Below are positions 43,805-53,438 of a stretch of DNA of 64,000 nt, piece after piece. This stretch comes from Acidobacteriaceae bacterium. GTDB taxonomy: Bacteria; Acidobacteriota; Terriglobia; Terriglobales; Acidobacteriaceae. The translations under genes and the position numbers were made by a program. Under the pieces are notes generated by a model, which was not told where the DNA came from, did not search any database, and worked only from the letters and a program-made list of their open reading frames with translations. The stretch is taken from assembly GCA_030037635.1 (NCBI GenBank), contig JASHQH010000038.1, forward strand, positions 1-64,000. Direction: 5' to 3'. The number at the start of each line of letters is the position of its first letter. Positions within the stretch are counted from its first letter, which is position 1.

Positions 43805-45085
43805 ATGCATAATTTGCCTTTTCATTTTGCCGCTGCATCAGCGGCTTTGTGCGCATGCCTGGGGGTGACCGCCTGCCGCTCCGCAAGCCCCAGGGCCAAT
43901 GCCGCCACGGTGCCTTCGGCGCGTGTTGCGGTCGCGCAGCGCGGCGACATTGCCCATGTTCTTACGCTGGCCGGGCAGTTCCAGCCCTACCAGGTGGTCG
44001 ACGTGCACCCCAAGGTAAGCGGCTACATGAAAAAAATCAATGTGGACATCGGCGACATTGTGCGCCAAGGCCAAACACTGGCGATTCTTGAAGTGCCTGA
44101 GTTGAGTGCCCAGCTTCAGAGCACGGTCTTTCAACTCAAACAGAGCCAGGAAGAGATCACGCGCGCGCAGCACGAAGTGAAAAGCGCCGAAGCGCTGAAC
44201 TACGCACTGCATGCCGAGTCGGAGCGCCTGCAGCAAGCGGCGGCCACGCGGCCCGGCCTGATCGCGCAGCAGGAACTGGATGACGCGCAGGCCAGGGACC
44301 TCAATTCACAAGCGCAGGTGGATGCCGCCAAAGCCACACTGGCCGCGGCGCAGCAGCACGCTGAAGCCGCGCGAGCCGATAGCCAGCGCGTGCAGGCGCT
44401 CGCGGACTACACCACTGTAACCGCTCCTATTGCCGGCGTCGTGATCTGGCGGTATGCCGACACCGGCGCTCTCATCCAGGGCGGCACCAACTCCAACGAT
44501 CAAGCCCTCCCTATCGTTCGTCTCTCGCAGAGCAGTTTGCTGCGGCTCCGCGTGCCCGTCCCCGAAGACGACGTCCAGTACGTTCATGACGGCGACTCGC
44601 TCGAGGTACGCGTCGACGCTGTCAACCGCTCGTTCACGGGGAAAATCGTTCGCTTTACGCGCGATGTGAACTTTGAAACCCGCACCATGGAAACCGAAGT
44701 CGACGTGGAGAACAAGGATCTCTCCATCACCCCCGGCATGTACGCCAACACGGCGCTGCAGCTCGGCCATGTCAACGGCGCCATCACCATACCTGTCGAG
44801 GCGCTGGTGCTGAACGCACACAATCGGGAGACGGTCTATGCGCTCGACAGCAGCAATCGCATCAGCATTCGCAACGTGCAAGTCGGCCTGCAGGGCTCAA
44901 AGCTGGCTCAGGTCACCAGCGGTCTAAGTGCCGGCGACCGGGTGATCATCGGCGGCCAGGAGAAATATCAGGAGGGCGAGGAAGTGAACCCGCTGATCAC
45001 GCCGGAGCCTGCGTCGGAAACGGTGCAGGAATCGGGCGGAATGATTGACATGAAGGCCCAGAAAGACGCAGGAGCGCCGGAATAA
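43805..45085 (+). CDS. RND efflux periplasmic adaptor lipoprotein (membrane fusion protein)
   Basis: A lipobox (GVTAC) predicts inner-membrane anchoring. The MFP layout is complete: lipoyl half-motif FQPYQVVDVHPKVSGYMKKINVDIGDIVRQGQTLAIL, a coiled-coil hairpin rich in Gln/Ala (about residues 95-200), the returning lipoyl half (TVTAPIAGVVIWRYADTGALIQ), then beta-barrel and membrane-proximal domains. It bridges the RND pump and TolC-type channel. Its TAA stop overlaps the ATG of the pump by one base, so the two are co-translated. Confidence 0.93.
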   Translation: MHNLPFHFAAASAALCACLGVTACRSASPRANAATVPSARVAVAQRGDIAHVLTLAGQFQPYQVVDVHPKVSGYMKKINVDIGDIVRQGQTLAILEVPELSAQLQSTVFQLKQSQEEITRAQHEVKSAEALNYALHAESERLQQAAATRPGLIAQQELDDAQARDLNSQAQVDAAKATLAAAQQHAEAARADSQRVQALADYTTVTAPIAGVVIWRYADTGALIQGGTNSNDQALPIVRLSQSSLLRLRVPVPEDDVQYVHDGDSLEVRVDAVNRSFTGKIVRFTRDVNFETRTMETEVDVENKDLSITPGMYANTALQLGHVNGAITIPVEALVLNAHNRETVYALDSSNRISIRNVQVGLQGSKLAQVTSGLSAGDRVIIGGQEKYQEGEEVNPLITPEPASETVQESGGMIDMKAQKDAGAPE

Positions 45086-48000
45086 TGCCCAAATTTGCTC
45101 TCAAATTCCCCTACTTCATCCTCATGCTGTGCCTGATGGTCGGCCTGGTAGGGGCGGTGAGCGTGGAGCGCATGCCCATCGACCTGTTTCCGTCGATCGA
45201 TATGCCCGTCGTGGTGGTGGCCACGTTTTACAGCGGTATGCCGCCGCAACAGATCGAAGCCGACATCACCAACACCTTTGAGCGCTTCTTTACGCTGGCG
45301 GCCAACGTCGATCACAGCGAATCTCGCTCCCTGACCGGAGTCAGTCTCATCAAGATCTATTTCAAGCCCGGCACCGATCCCAATGCCGCGCTGAGCAACG
45401 TGGCCAATCTGGCCATGGCCGACCTGCGGCGCCTGCCCCCGGGCACGCTCCCTCCGGTAGTGCTGGGCATGGACGCTTCAACACAGCCCGTTTGCCTGAT
45501 CACGCTCAAGGGCCAGGGCCTGAACGAAACCCAGCTCAAAGACTACGCGCAGTTTCAGGTGCGCAATCAAATCTCGAATGTGCAGGGAGCTTCGGTTCCG
45601 CAACCGTACGGAGGCACCTATCGGCAGATCCAGATCTACGTCGACCCGCTCAAGCTGGAGGCGCGCAACCTGAGCCTGAACGACGTGGTGAAGGCGGTGA
45701 ACAGCTCCAACCTGATTCTTCCGGCGGGCGATGTGCGCATCGGCTCAAAAGACTACAACATTTACGCCAACAGCCAGTTTCCCGGCGCCAAGGCGATGAA
45801 CGAGATGCCGCTGAAATCGGTGGGCAACGGCTCGGTTGTTGTCGCCGATGTGGGGCACGCTGAAGACTCGGGCGCGCTGCAGTACAACATTGTGCGCATC
45901 GACGGGCAGCGGTCGGTTTACGTGCCCGTCTTCAAGCAGGGCGGCGGCTCAAATACCATCGCCATCGTGGATGGCATGAAAAACGCCATCAAGCACCTGG
46001 TGGATATTCCCGCCTCGCTGAAAACGGCCGTGGTCTTCGATCAATCGGTCTTCGTCAAGCTCGCCATCAAGAACCTCATCAAGGAAGCCAGTATCGGCCT
46101 CTTGCTCACCGGCGTCATGATCCTGATCTTTCTGGGCAGCCCGCGCGCCACTTTGGCTGTCATGCTTTCCATTCCGCTGTCGGCGCTGGTCTGCCTGCTC
46201 ATTACGCGCGCCATGGGCGGCACCATCAACACCATGATCCTGGGAGGCCTGGCGCTGGCCTTTTCGCGCCTCATCGACGATTCCGTGGTGGTTCTCGAAA
46301 ATATCTTCCGATTCATGGAGATGGGTAGTCCGCCGCACGAGGCCGCCGAGAAAGGCGGCATGGAAGTGTCGCTCGCCGTGCTGGCCGCCACGTCGACCAC
46401 CTCCATCGTCTTCTTCCCCGTCACGTTTCTCTCCGGCATCAGCAAATACATCTTTACGCCGCTCGGCCTCGGCGTGGTGTTCTCCATCTTCGCTTCCTAC
46501 TTTTTCGCCATGACCGTGGTGCCGCTATTCTGCGCCCGGTTTGTGCGCCTTGATCCGCGTGGCGAGGCGCGCGAGGGAAACCCCGAAGCCGTCAAAGGGC
46601 ACAAGGGGTCCAGTTTCCGGCGCTTCATCGCTGCTTTCAACGAGCGCTTCCACCAGTTCCTTGACGCTTATGAAAGGATTGCCCTGCGCGTGCTTCAGCG
46701 GCCGGCGCTGGCGGCCGGAACGATTCTCGGCGGCCTGGCCCTGATCTTTCTCGTCCTCTTTCCCTTCCTGGGCCGGGCCTATTTCCCGCGCACCGATCCC
46801 GGACAGTTCGTCATCAATGTGCGCATGCCCAGCGGCACACGCCTTGAAGTCAGCGATCAGTACATTGCCCGCGTTGAGAATGTCATCCGCAACGTGGTCA
46901 AGCCCAGGGACCTGGGCATGATCGTCTCCAACATCGGCGTCTATCCCGATCTTTCGGCCATCTTCACCTCCAACGCGTCGATGGATACGGCCTTCGTGCA
47001 GACCAGCCTCAACGAAGGGCACAGCGAAAGCAGTTATGAGTACATGCGCCGCGTGCAGGCCGAGCTTGCGCGCCAGATGCCGGAATTGTCCACCTACTTC
47101 CAGGCCGGCGGCCTCGTTGACGGCGTCATCAATCAGGGTTTGCCTGCTCCCATCGATATCCAGATTGGATCGAACGATATGAACGGCGCCTTCGACCTGG
47201 CGCGAAGCCTGGCCGCGAAGATCCGCACCATGCCCAACGTCAGCAGCGTCTACATCCCGCAGGATCTCGACTATCCGGGTATCCAGCTCAATATCGATCG
47301 CGAAAAGGCCAGCCTCATCGGACTCACCGCGCAGGACGTGGTCGACAACGTCATCACCGCGATGACTTCAGACGGCATGATCGCACCCAGTTACTGGATT
47401 GATCCGCAAAGCGGAAATAACTACATGGTTACGGTGCAATACGCCAATCGATGGCTCAATCACATGTCGCTTGAGGATTTCGAAAACATTCCCCTGCGCG
47501 GCGTGCATCCTGCCGGATATAGCCCCGAAGAGGAGGGCCGCATGGCATCCGAGATGCCTGTGAATTTTCTGACCGGCGATCACACCTCGGGTTATACGCC
47601 GCTCAGTTCGGTGGCCGACATTCAATTGATCAACACGCCGACCGAGGTGGATCACTATCAGATTCGCCGCGTCATCGATATTTACGTCGCGACCAGAACA
47701 GAAGCCTTGCAGAGCGTAGGCGCGCGCATCAACAAACTGATCGGCCAAACCAGGACGGATCGCAACACCACCCTCTCCCTGCACGGCGCCGTCGTCAACA
47801 TGAACCAGGCCTTCAGCGAGTTTGGGCTAGGGCTCGTCATCGCCGTGCTCATGGTCTACCTCATTCTCATGGCGCAGTTCCGCTCGTTCATCGATCCCTT
47901 CATCATTCTCATGGCCATTCCGCCGGGCCTGGTGGGCGTGGTCGTGATTCTGCTCTTCACCGGCGCCACGTTGAACATCATGTCGCTGATGGGAGTCATC

Positions 48001-48342
48001 ATGATGACCGGCATTGTGGTCTCCAACAGCATTCTCATCGTGGAGTTCGCGGGCATCCTGCACAAACAGGGCCAGCCGCTTCTTGAGGCCGTGGTGCACG
48101 CCTGCAAGATTCGCCTGCGGCCCATCCTGATGACCTCGCTGGCTACGCTGCTGGGCATGATCCCCATGGCCATCGGCCTCGAGGCGGGCAGTGAGCAGTA
48201 TGCTCCGCTGGCGCGCGCGGTTATCGGAGGCCTCGCCGCCTCTGTAGCGGTCACCATCTTTCTTGTTCCCGCCGTCTACCTGATCATTCACGGCCGGCGC
48301 GAGGGAACTGCAACCGGCGCAGAAAGTGAACAACATGCCTAA
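45085..48342 (+). CDS. RND-family multidrug efflux pump (HAE1-like)
   Basis: The 1085-residue protein has 12 membrane helices with two large periplasmic loops. Helix 4 keeps the proton-relay Asp pair in LIDDSVVVLENIF. The N-terminal FPYFILMLCLMVGLVGAV is the first helix; the second half repeats the fold (LVIAVLMVYLILMAQFRS). Substrates are unknown. It forms an operon with the adaptor upstream and the TolC-like channel downstream (8-base overlap). The protein is slightly longer than AcrB-type pumps because of a loop around residues 490-530 and a stretch near 810. Confidence 0.94.
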   Translation: MPKFALKFPYFILMLCLMVGLVGAVSVERMPIDLFPSIDMPVVVVATFYSGMPPQQIEADITNTFERFFTLAANVDHSESRSLTGVSLIKIYFKPGTDPNAALSNVANLAMADLRRLPPGTLPPVVLGMDASTQPVCLITLKGQGLNETQLKDYAQFQVRNQISNVQGASVPQPYGGTYRQIQIYVDPLKLEARNLSLNDVVKAVNSSNLILPAGDVRIGSKDYNIYANSQFPGAKAMNEMPLKSVGNGSVVVADVGHAEDSGALQYNIVRIDGQRSVYVPVFKQGGGSNTIAIVDGMKNAIKHLVDIPASLKTAVVFDQSVFVKLAIKNLIKEASIGLLLTGVMILIFLGSPRATLAVMLSIPLSALVCLLITRAMGGTINTMILGGLALAFSRLIDDSVVVLENIFRFMEMGSPPHEAAEKGGMEVSLAVLAATSTTSIVFFPVTFLSGISKYIFTPLGLGVVFSIFASYFFAMTVVPLFCARFVRLDPRGEAREGNPEAVKGHKGSSFRRFIAAFNERFHQFLDAYERIALRVLQRPALAAGTILGGLALIFLVLFPFLGRAYFPRTDPGQFVINVRMPSGTRLEVSDQYIARVENVIRNVVKPRDLGMIVSNIGVYPDLSAIFTSNASMDTAFVQTSLNEGHSESSYEYMRRVQAELARQMPELSTYFQAGGLVDGVINQGLPAPIDIQIGSNDMNGAFDLARSLAAKIRTMPNVSSVYIPQDLDYPGIQLNIDREKASLIGLTAQDVVDNVITAMTSDGMIAPSYWIDPQSGNNYMVTVQYANRWLNHMSLEDFENIPLRGVHPAGYSPEEEGRMASEMPVNFLTGDHTSGYTPLSSVADIQLINTPTEVDHYQIRRVIDIYVATRTEALQSVGARINKLIGQTRTDRNTTLSLHGAVVNMNQAFSEFGLGLVIAVLMVYLILMAQFRSFIDPFIILMAIPPGLVGVVVILLFTGATLNIMSLMGVIMMTGIVVSNSILIVEFAGILHKQGQPLLEAVVHACKIRLRPILMTSLATLLGMIPMAIGLEAGSEQYAPLARAVIGGLAASVAVTIFLVPAVYLIIHGRREGTATGAESEQHA

Positions 48343-49780
48343 TCGGATCTCGTCGCGGACCTCAGCAGCCGCCTTCCTCTTCGCTTCGTGGTTTGCTTGC
48401 ACAGGCATGGCCCGCGCGCAGAAAGACTTGCTCCCCGACGCGCCGGCCGCGCACTTAGCTGTCGAAATCGGGCAGAATACACCGCCGTCTGGGCCCCCAG
48501 CGACAAGCCAACCGGCCGCAGCACAGCCGCCAGGCAACGGCCAAAACGCCCTGCCCCCAGGACCCAGTCTTACCATTGAGCAGGCTGAACAGATAGCCAT
48601 CAGGAACAACCCCAACATCAGCGTGGCGCGGCTCATCGCGCTGGCTGCCGGCCAGATCACGCGCGAAGCCCGTTCGGCTGAATTGCCCACCGCCGTGGGC
48701 GATCTGACCGCCGTCGACGCACATGCCAACAGCCGCATCACCGCCGGCGCATTGAGCAATCCTTCCATCTACAATCGCGCCGCGGGCGGCATGACCGTGA
48801 GCCAGCTGATTACCGACTTCGGCCGCACGCACAACCTGGTTCTCAGCGCACAATCCAACGCCAAGGCGCAACTCGAAAGCGAGCGCGCCACCGAACTCGA
48901 CATCACTCTCGCTGTCGATCAGGCCTTCTACCAGGCGCTCACTGCGCAGGCGGTGCTCAAAGTGGCCCATCAGACCGTCGACCAGCGGCAGGCCACAGAC
49001 GATCAAGTGGGTGCGCTCACCAAGTCAAAGATCCGTTCTGATCTCGACCTGAGTTTTGCCGACGTGCAGTTATCGCAGGCCAAGCTCCTGTTGCTGGATG
49101 CACAGAACAATGAAGAGAGTGCGTTGGCCGCGCTCAACAACGTCCTCGGTTCCGACCAGGACACCGCCTACCGGCTGGTCGATGAAACCGGAGGCAACGC
49201 TCCTCCCGCCCCTGACAACGCCGAAGCCCTGGTTCAGGCCGCCTTTGCCGCGCGCCCCGATCTGGCCGCCCTGAACGATCAATTCATCGCCGCGCGCCAA
49301 TTCAGCACCGCGCAGCGGGACCTGTGGATGCCTACGTTCTCGGCCCTTGGCGCCGTGGGCGGCACGCCCGTGCGCGCCGACCAGATCGAATCGTCGTGGT
49401 ACGGCACCGCGGGCGCAAATATCAGCATTCCCGTTTTCAATGGATTTCTCTATAGCGCGGAGGAAAAGGAAGCGAAACTGCGGGCGCAGGCCGCGCAGGA
49501 AAGCGTGCGCAACCTCCACGACACCATCGCGCGCGACGTGCGCACCGCGGTTCTGAATGCCCAGACCGCTTACCAGCGCATCACTGTGACCCAGCAACTG
49601 CTTGACCAGTCCAACGTCGCGCTCGATCTGGCCACCGCACGCTACAAATACGGCCTGAGCGGCATTGTGGATTTGACCCAGGCGCAGCTCAATCAGACGC
49701 AGGCCGAAATCGCCAACACTAATGCGCGCTATTCCTATCAGACCGCGCTGGCGGAGGTGCGGTATGAGATTGGGCAATAA
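48335..49780 (+). CDS. TolC-like outer-membrane efflux channel
   Basis: After a signal peptide (AAAFLFASWFACTGMARAQ) and a low-complexity Pro/Ala/Gln segment (about residues 30-75), the two-fold repeated outer-membrane-factor helices are seen: LTIEQAEQIAIRNNPNISVARL and later AEALVQAAFAARPDLAALN, with YGLSGIVDLTQAQLNQTQAEIANTNARYSYQTALAEVRYEIG at the end. It should form a trimeric channel for the pump. The ATG at 48335 lies inside the pump's 3' end; the GTG at 48326 is an alternative. Confidence 0.92.
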   Translation: MPNRISSRTSAAAFLFASWFACTGMARAQKDLLPDAPAAHLAVEIGQNTPPSGPPATSQPAAAQPPGNGQNALPPGPSLTIEQAEQIAIRNNPNISVARLIALAAGQITREARSAELPTAVGDLTAVDAHANSRITAGALSNPSIYNRAAGGMTVSQLITDFGRTHNLVLSAQSNAKAQLESERATELDITLAVDQAFYQALTAQAVLKVAHQTVDQRQATDDQVGALTKSKIRSDLDLSFADVQLSQAKLLLLDAQNNEESALAALNNVLGSDQDTAYRLVDETGGNAPPAPDNAEALVQAAFAARPDLAALNDQFIAARQFSTAQRDLWMPTFSALGAVGGTPVRADQIESSWYGTAGANISIPVFNGFLYSAEEKEAKLRAQAAQESVRNLHDTIARDVRTAVLNAQTAYQRITVTQQLLDQSNVALDLATARYKYGLSGIVDLTQAQLNQTQAEIANTNARYSYQTALAEVRYEIGQ

Positions 49781-49795
49781 AGCAGCGGCGAGGGA

Positions 49796-50437
49796 TCACC
49801 TGATCGTGACGGACTTCCCGCGCGAAAGCACTGCGGCCTTGCGCCGGTCCCTCGCGGCGTGGTCGATCTGCCGCCAGAAGCCCACGAAATAGTCCACGGC
49901 CGAGATGGTTGAAACCAGCACCGTGAAGTAAATGGCGGCGACGGCGTACCAATACACCGGAACGGCCACCACGCCAAAGTGCCACTCCTGCCAGCGGTGC
50001 GCCAGGATGGCTGACGTCACCGAAACGATTTGCACCACGGTCTTCAGCTTGCCCAGCTCACTGGCCGTGATGGTGAATCCCTCTGACGACGCAATCGAGC
50101 GCAGCCCCGAAATCAGGAACTCGCGCCCGATGATCACCACGACAATCCACACCTTGACGACCTGCGGCTCGTAGGCCACCAGCGCGATGAACGCCGCTGC
50201 GACCATAATCTTGTCGGCCAGCGGATCCAGCAGCATGCCGATGGTGGTGATCTGGCCGTGCCGGCGGGCCAGATACCCGTCCAGCCCATCGGTGATCGAC
50301 GCCAGAACGAACAGAACCGAGGCCAGAATCTCCTGCGCCCCGCCCGACCCCTGCCAGGGAAAATGAGGCGAGAGAATCCACAGGAACACCGGGATCATGA
50401 TGATCCGGGTCATCGTGATGGAGTTAGGAAGGTTCAT
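49796..50437 (-). CDS. pgsA: CDP-diacylglycerol--glycerol-3-phosphate 3-phosphatidyltransferase
   Basis: The enzyme makes phosphatidylglycerol phosphate at the inner membrane. The CDP-alcohol phosphotransferase signature is complete: DGLDGYLARRHGQITTIG followed by LLDPLADK, matching D-G-x2-A-R-x8-G-x3-D-x3-D. Four to six membrane helices are predicted. The ATG at 50437 (MNLPNSITMTRI) matches the usual family start; the longer frame upstream adds an unlikely Pro-rich stretch. The gene faces tolC tail to tail. Confidence 0.92.
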   Translation of the reverse strand: MNLPNSITMTRIIMIPVFLWILSPHFPWQGSGGAQEILASVLFVLASITDGLDGYLARRHGQITTIGMLLDPLADKIMVAAAFIALVAYEPQVVKVWIVVVIIGREFLISGLRSIASSEGFTITASELGKLKTVVQIVSVTSAILAHRWQEWHFGVVAVPVYWYAVAAIYFTVLVSTISAVDYFVGFWRQIDHAARDRRKAAVLSRGKSVTIR

Positions 50438-50512
50438 CCGCGTCCTGGTCTCTGGCGGTAACTCCATTATGGCACCGGATCGGGATGGGCGTGTGAAACG
50501 TGACCGGAAGGC

Positions 50513-51040
50513 CTATTTCCGGGCGTGCGCCGTGGCCTGCGGATACAACGCGATCTGGAATTTCGCTTCATCGCTGTCGACCGGGGCCAGGCTGAAGTAC
50601 TCGGCCGTCTTTTCCGCAAAAATGATCCTGGTGCGGAAGTAATAGATGTTGCCCGGTTCAACGGTCAGATGCGCCAGTTCCGCTTCAGACCCAACGAACG
50701 AAGACTGGATCACCGCGCAGAGATGGTGCTCGCCGGGGTCGACCGCGACCGCAAACCAGGAATCCCTCTTGTTGGCGCCCACCCACGTTCCGTCGATTCC
50801 GATTTTCGTCGTCGGATATACGAGATTAGCCGCCTGGCCGGTGTCCTGGATGAAGTAGATCAGCGCCTTGCCGGGCTCAGGGTGAGCAACCGCGTGTTGC
50901 GAGTCGTCGAGCTTCACAGCCATGCTTACCCGCGTTTGGCCGCAGGCAGCGAGCGGGACAACGGGCAGGCGGGACGGGGTTTGGGCGAAGAGCGGCAAAC
51001 AAAGGATCACGGAGGCAAAAAGTGCTCTGAGCGCTTTCAT
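50513..51040 (-). CDS. secreted DUF2846-like protein
   Basis: A signal peptide (MKALRALFASVILCLPLFAQ) is followed by GKALIYFIQDTGQA, KIGIDGTWVGANKRDSWFAVAVDPGEHHLCAV and a C-terminal YYFRTRI strand, the pattern of DUF2846-type periplasmic beta proteins. Function is unknown. The ATG at 51040 is chosen because it opens the signal peptide; the longer frame has no signal. It stands alone between pgsA and the toxin-antitoxin pair. Confidence 0.75.
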   Translation of the reverse strand: MKALRALFASVILCLPLFAQTPSRLPVVPLAACGQTRVSMAVKLDDSQHAVAHPEPGKALIYFIQDTGQAANLVYPTTKIGIDGTWVGANKRDSWFAVAVDPGEHHLCAVIQSSFVGSEAELAHLTVEPGNIYYFRTRIIFAEKTAEYFSLAPVDSDEAKFQIALYPQATAHARK

Positions 51041-51099
51041 GGTCCTGATCCTATCAGGCCGGTTCCCGGCGACAGGGCGCCGCAAGGTCAGTAGATTAC

Positions 51100-51489
51100 T
51101 TACCAGATAACGGAGACCAAACGCGACTTTTTGATCAGCCTGTCGTGGGTAACAAGAGGAATTCCTTCCACTAGAGCGGTCGCCCCGATCAGTCTGTCCT
51201 GCGGGTCCTTTGGATAAGGATCGGGTAAGCTGACAGCCCGTGCTGCAATCTCCGGAGTAATGGGAAGCACCGTCATTTTGGAAGCGCACAGCCGGACGAA
51301 GGATTCCACACTGAGAGTGGTCTCCACCCGTCCCTTTTCCGCGAGCCATGCCAACTCCAAAAGGCTGATTCCCGCAATCGCGAGTTCGCCTTCACGGCGA
51401 GCAACGCGAATCGCTTCCTTCGCTCGTTTCGACAGTCTCTCCGGTTCAAAAGCCAGCCAGATGACGACATGCGTGTCGAGAAGGGTCAT
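51100..51489 (-). CDS. vapC: VapC-type PIN-domain toxin
   Basis: The 129-residue protein is a PIN domain with the acidic residues expected for Mg2+ binding: Asp5 in MTLLDTHVVIW, Glu45 in ISLLELAWLA, Asp in DPQDRLIGATAL and Asp in VTHDRLI. VapC toxins are ribonucleases that usually cut tRNA or rRNA; the target here is unknown. The ATG overlaps the antitoxin stop by four bases (ATGA), a usual arrangement for co-translated pairs with the antitoxin first. Confidence 0.88.
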   Translation of the reverse strand: MTLLDTHVVIWLAFEPERLSKRAKEAIRVARREGELAIAGISLLELAWLAEKGRVETTLSVESFVRLCASKMTVLPITPEIAARAVSLPDPYPKDPQDRLIGATALVEGIPLVTHDRLIKKSRLVSVIW

Positions 51490-51716
51490 TCAGGCAGATT
51501 CCAATCCGAGATGGGAATCGTCTTCTCGATGTCCCCCACAATTCGGCCTTTCCCCGCCAGGAACCCGAAGATTTCGTCTTCGTTTGACTCGGCCCGGATC
51601 ACTTGAACAACCGGTTTCCCGTGCTTTGTGACCAGCACGGGCCGGCCGCTTTGAGCAACCCGGTCCATGACCGCAAGGCACTGAGCTTTAAATTGGGCGG
51701 CCGGGATTTTTTGCAT
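51486..51716 (-). CDS. antitoxin of the Phd/YefM type paired with VapC
   Basis: The 76-residue protein starts MQKIPAAQFKAQCLAVMDRV and contains VLVTKHGKPVVQVI, the DNA-binding and dimerisation motif of Phd/YefM antitoxins; its C terminus (DEIFGFLAGKGRIVGDIEKT) should cover the toxin. AAGGAGGAG gives a strong ribosome-binding site before the ATG at 51716; the longer frame upstream would place coding sequence over the operator and is rejected. It likely represses its own promoter with the toxin. Confidence 0.88.
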   Translation of the reverse strand: MQKIPAAQFKAQCLAVMDRVAQSGRPVLVTKHGKPVVQVIRAESNEDEIFGFLAGKGRIVGDIEKTIPISDWNLPE

Positions 51717-51738
51717 AAGGCTCCTCCTTCCACCAATA

Positions 51739-51758
51739 TGGTCATAATAATATGACCA
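51739..51758. promoter_or_regulatory. palindromic operator of the toxin-antitoxin operon
   Basis: TGGTCATA and TATGACCA are perfect inverted arms separated by ATAA. It lies 22 bases upstream of the antitoxin ATG, in an A+T-rich island, as expected for autoregulation by the antitoxin or the complex. Binding is inferred. Confidence 0.7.
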
Positions 51759-51819
51759 CTGCGGAATTGCAAATATTGGCCGCGGAACTTCAGAGCGCAT
51801 GCAGAGCCTCAGTACGTGG

Positions 51820-53097
51820 CTACGCGTAGATGCCGCGCTGCTTGATGGTGAAGGCGACGCGATCGATGGCCAGCATGTAGGCCGCGATGCGGTTGTTCAC
51901 GTCGTGAGCCTCGGCGTAGCGCACCACATCGTCAAAGCTGTCGCGCAGAATGCTTTCGAGCTGCTCGTTCACGACCGCCTCTTTCCAGAAATATCCCTGC
52001 CGGTCCTGCACCCACTCAAAGTAGCTGGCGGTCACGCCGCCGGCATTGGCCAGAATATCGGGCACAATGAAAATCTTCTTCTCGGCCAGGATCTCGTCGG
52101 CCACGGCGGTGGTGGGCCCATTGGCGCCCTCCACCACAATCCGAGCCTTGATCTTGTCGGCGTTGCGGCTGCTGATCACGTTCTCGGTCGCCGCCGGAAT
52201 CAGAATCTCGCACTCGCTCACCAGCAGCTCCTCGCTGGGCATGGCCTCGGCGCTGCGGAATCCGAGAATGGTGTTGTTGCGGTACTTGTATTCCAGCAGT
52301 TGATGGATGTCGATGCCCGCCGGGTTGTAGAGCCCGCCCTCCCGCTCGGCGATGCCGATGATCTTGTAGCCTGCGTCCTGCATCAGCCGCGCTGCGTTCG
52401 ATCCCACGTTGCCGAACCCTTGAATGATCACCCGGCAGCCGTCAAGGGGAATGTTCAGATAGCGCAAGCTCTCGTCGCACACCACCATCACGCCGCGCCC
52501 CGTGGCCTCAACCCGCCCGCGCGAACCGCCGATGTTCAGCGGTTTGCCCGTCACCACGCTGGTTACCGTCTGCCGCATGTGCATGGAGTAGGTATCCATA
52601 ATCCACGCCATGGTCTGCTCGTTGGTGTTTACGTCGGGCGCGGGAACGTCCTTCTCCGGCCCAATGAACTCGATGATTTCCGACGTGTAGCGGCGGGTCA
52701 ACCGCTCCAGCTCGCCGCGGCTCATGTTTTTGGGGTCGCAGATGATGCCTCCCTTGGCCCCGCCAAAGGGAATGTTTACCACCGCGCACTTCCACGTCAT
52801 CCAGCTGGCCAGCGCGCGCACCTCGTCGAGGGTTACGTCGGGTGCATAGCGGATGCCGCCCTTGCACGGACCGCGGGCCATGGAGTGCTGCACGCGGAAC
52901 CCCGTGAACATGTCGATCATCCCGTTGTCGAGCGTGACCGGAAAGTGCACGATCACCTCCCGCGACGGCGAGCGCAGCACCTTCCACAAGCCCTCATCCA
53001 GATTCAGCTTGCGTGCGGCAAAATCGAAGCGCGCGCTCTGCGCCTCCCAGGGATTGATCTCCTGGTCCAGTGTCACGTTGGTTGTCCGAGTTGCCAT
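51820..53097 (-). CDS. gdhA: glutamate dehydrogenase (Glu/Leu/Phe/Val dehydrogenase family)
   Basis: The enzyme interconverts glutamate with 2-oxoglutarate and ammonium. [18 protein letters not shown] and PFGGAKGGI carry the two substrate-binding Lys residues, [20 protein letters not shown] the catalytic Asp region, and [17 protein letters not shown] the NAD(P)-binding Gly pattern. The 425-residue length fits the short hexameric type. The ATG at 53097 has GGAGAG 4 bases away and is preferred to 53109. It is divergent from trpE across a 340-base gap. Confidence 0.94.
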   Translation of the reverse strand: MATRTTNVTLDQEINPWEAQSARFDFAARKLNLDEGLWKVLRSPSREVIVHFPVTLDNGMIDMFTGFRVQHSMARGPCKGGIRYAPDVTLDEVRALASWMTWKCAVVNIPFGGAKGGIICDPKNMSRGELERLTRRYTSEIIEFIGPEKDVPAPDVNTNEQTMAWIMDTYSMHMRQTVTSVVTGKPLNIGGSRGRVEATGRGVMVVCDESLRYLNIPLDGCRVIIQGFGNVGSNAARLMQDAGYKIIGIAEREGGLYNPAGIDIHQLLEYKYRNNTILGFRSAEAMPSEELLVSECEILIPAATENVISSRNADKIKARIVVEGANGPTTAVADEILAEKKIFIVPDILANAGGVTASYFEWVQDRQGYFWKEAVVNEQLESILRDSFDDVVRYAEAHDVNNRIAAYMLAIDRVAFTIKQRGIYA

Positions 53098-53435
53098 GTT
53101 GCTCTCCATCCTCCGCTACCGATCCCCATCGGCGAAAAGTCGCCGCACTTCAAAGATATAGACGCTGCGGCTTCCACCGGCGCCTTCGCCCGCCACTGCG
53201 CCTTGCAGCGTATCTCGCCGTAGGTCGTGGGGTGTGCGCCGAACCGCCCGTTGCCCCAAACCTCAGTGAGTCTAGGCTGGACAACGGCCTGCGTCAAGCC
53301 CAGGAGGTGTTAGCAGGCCCCGGGGAATCATGGTCTCCACCCCTTCCCCACGCCCGAGCGCTCCCGTTCGATGAACCCTCCGCATCGGCGAGGCGTCCGC
53401 TGGGGCCAGTGCGCACCAACAGTTACACTTAGGCT
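53098..53435. other. divergent gap between gdhA and trpE
   Basis: About 340 bases with no supported gene. CCCAGGAGGTG occurs near 53310, far upstream of trpE; no trp leader peptide with consecutive Trp codons and no clear terminator/antiterminator pair was found. Both promoters must be here. Confidence 0.45.
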
Positions 53436-53438
53436 GTG

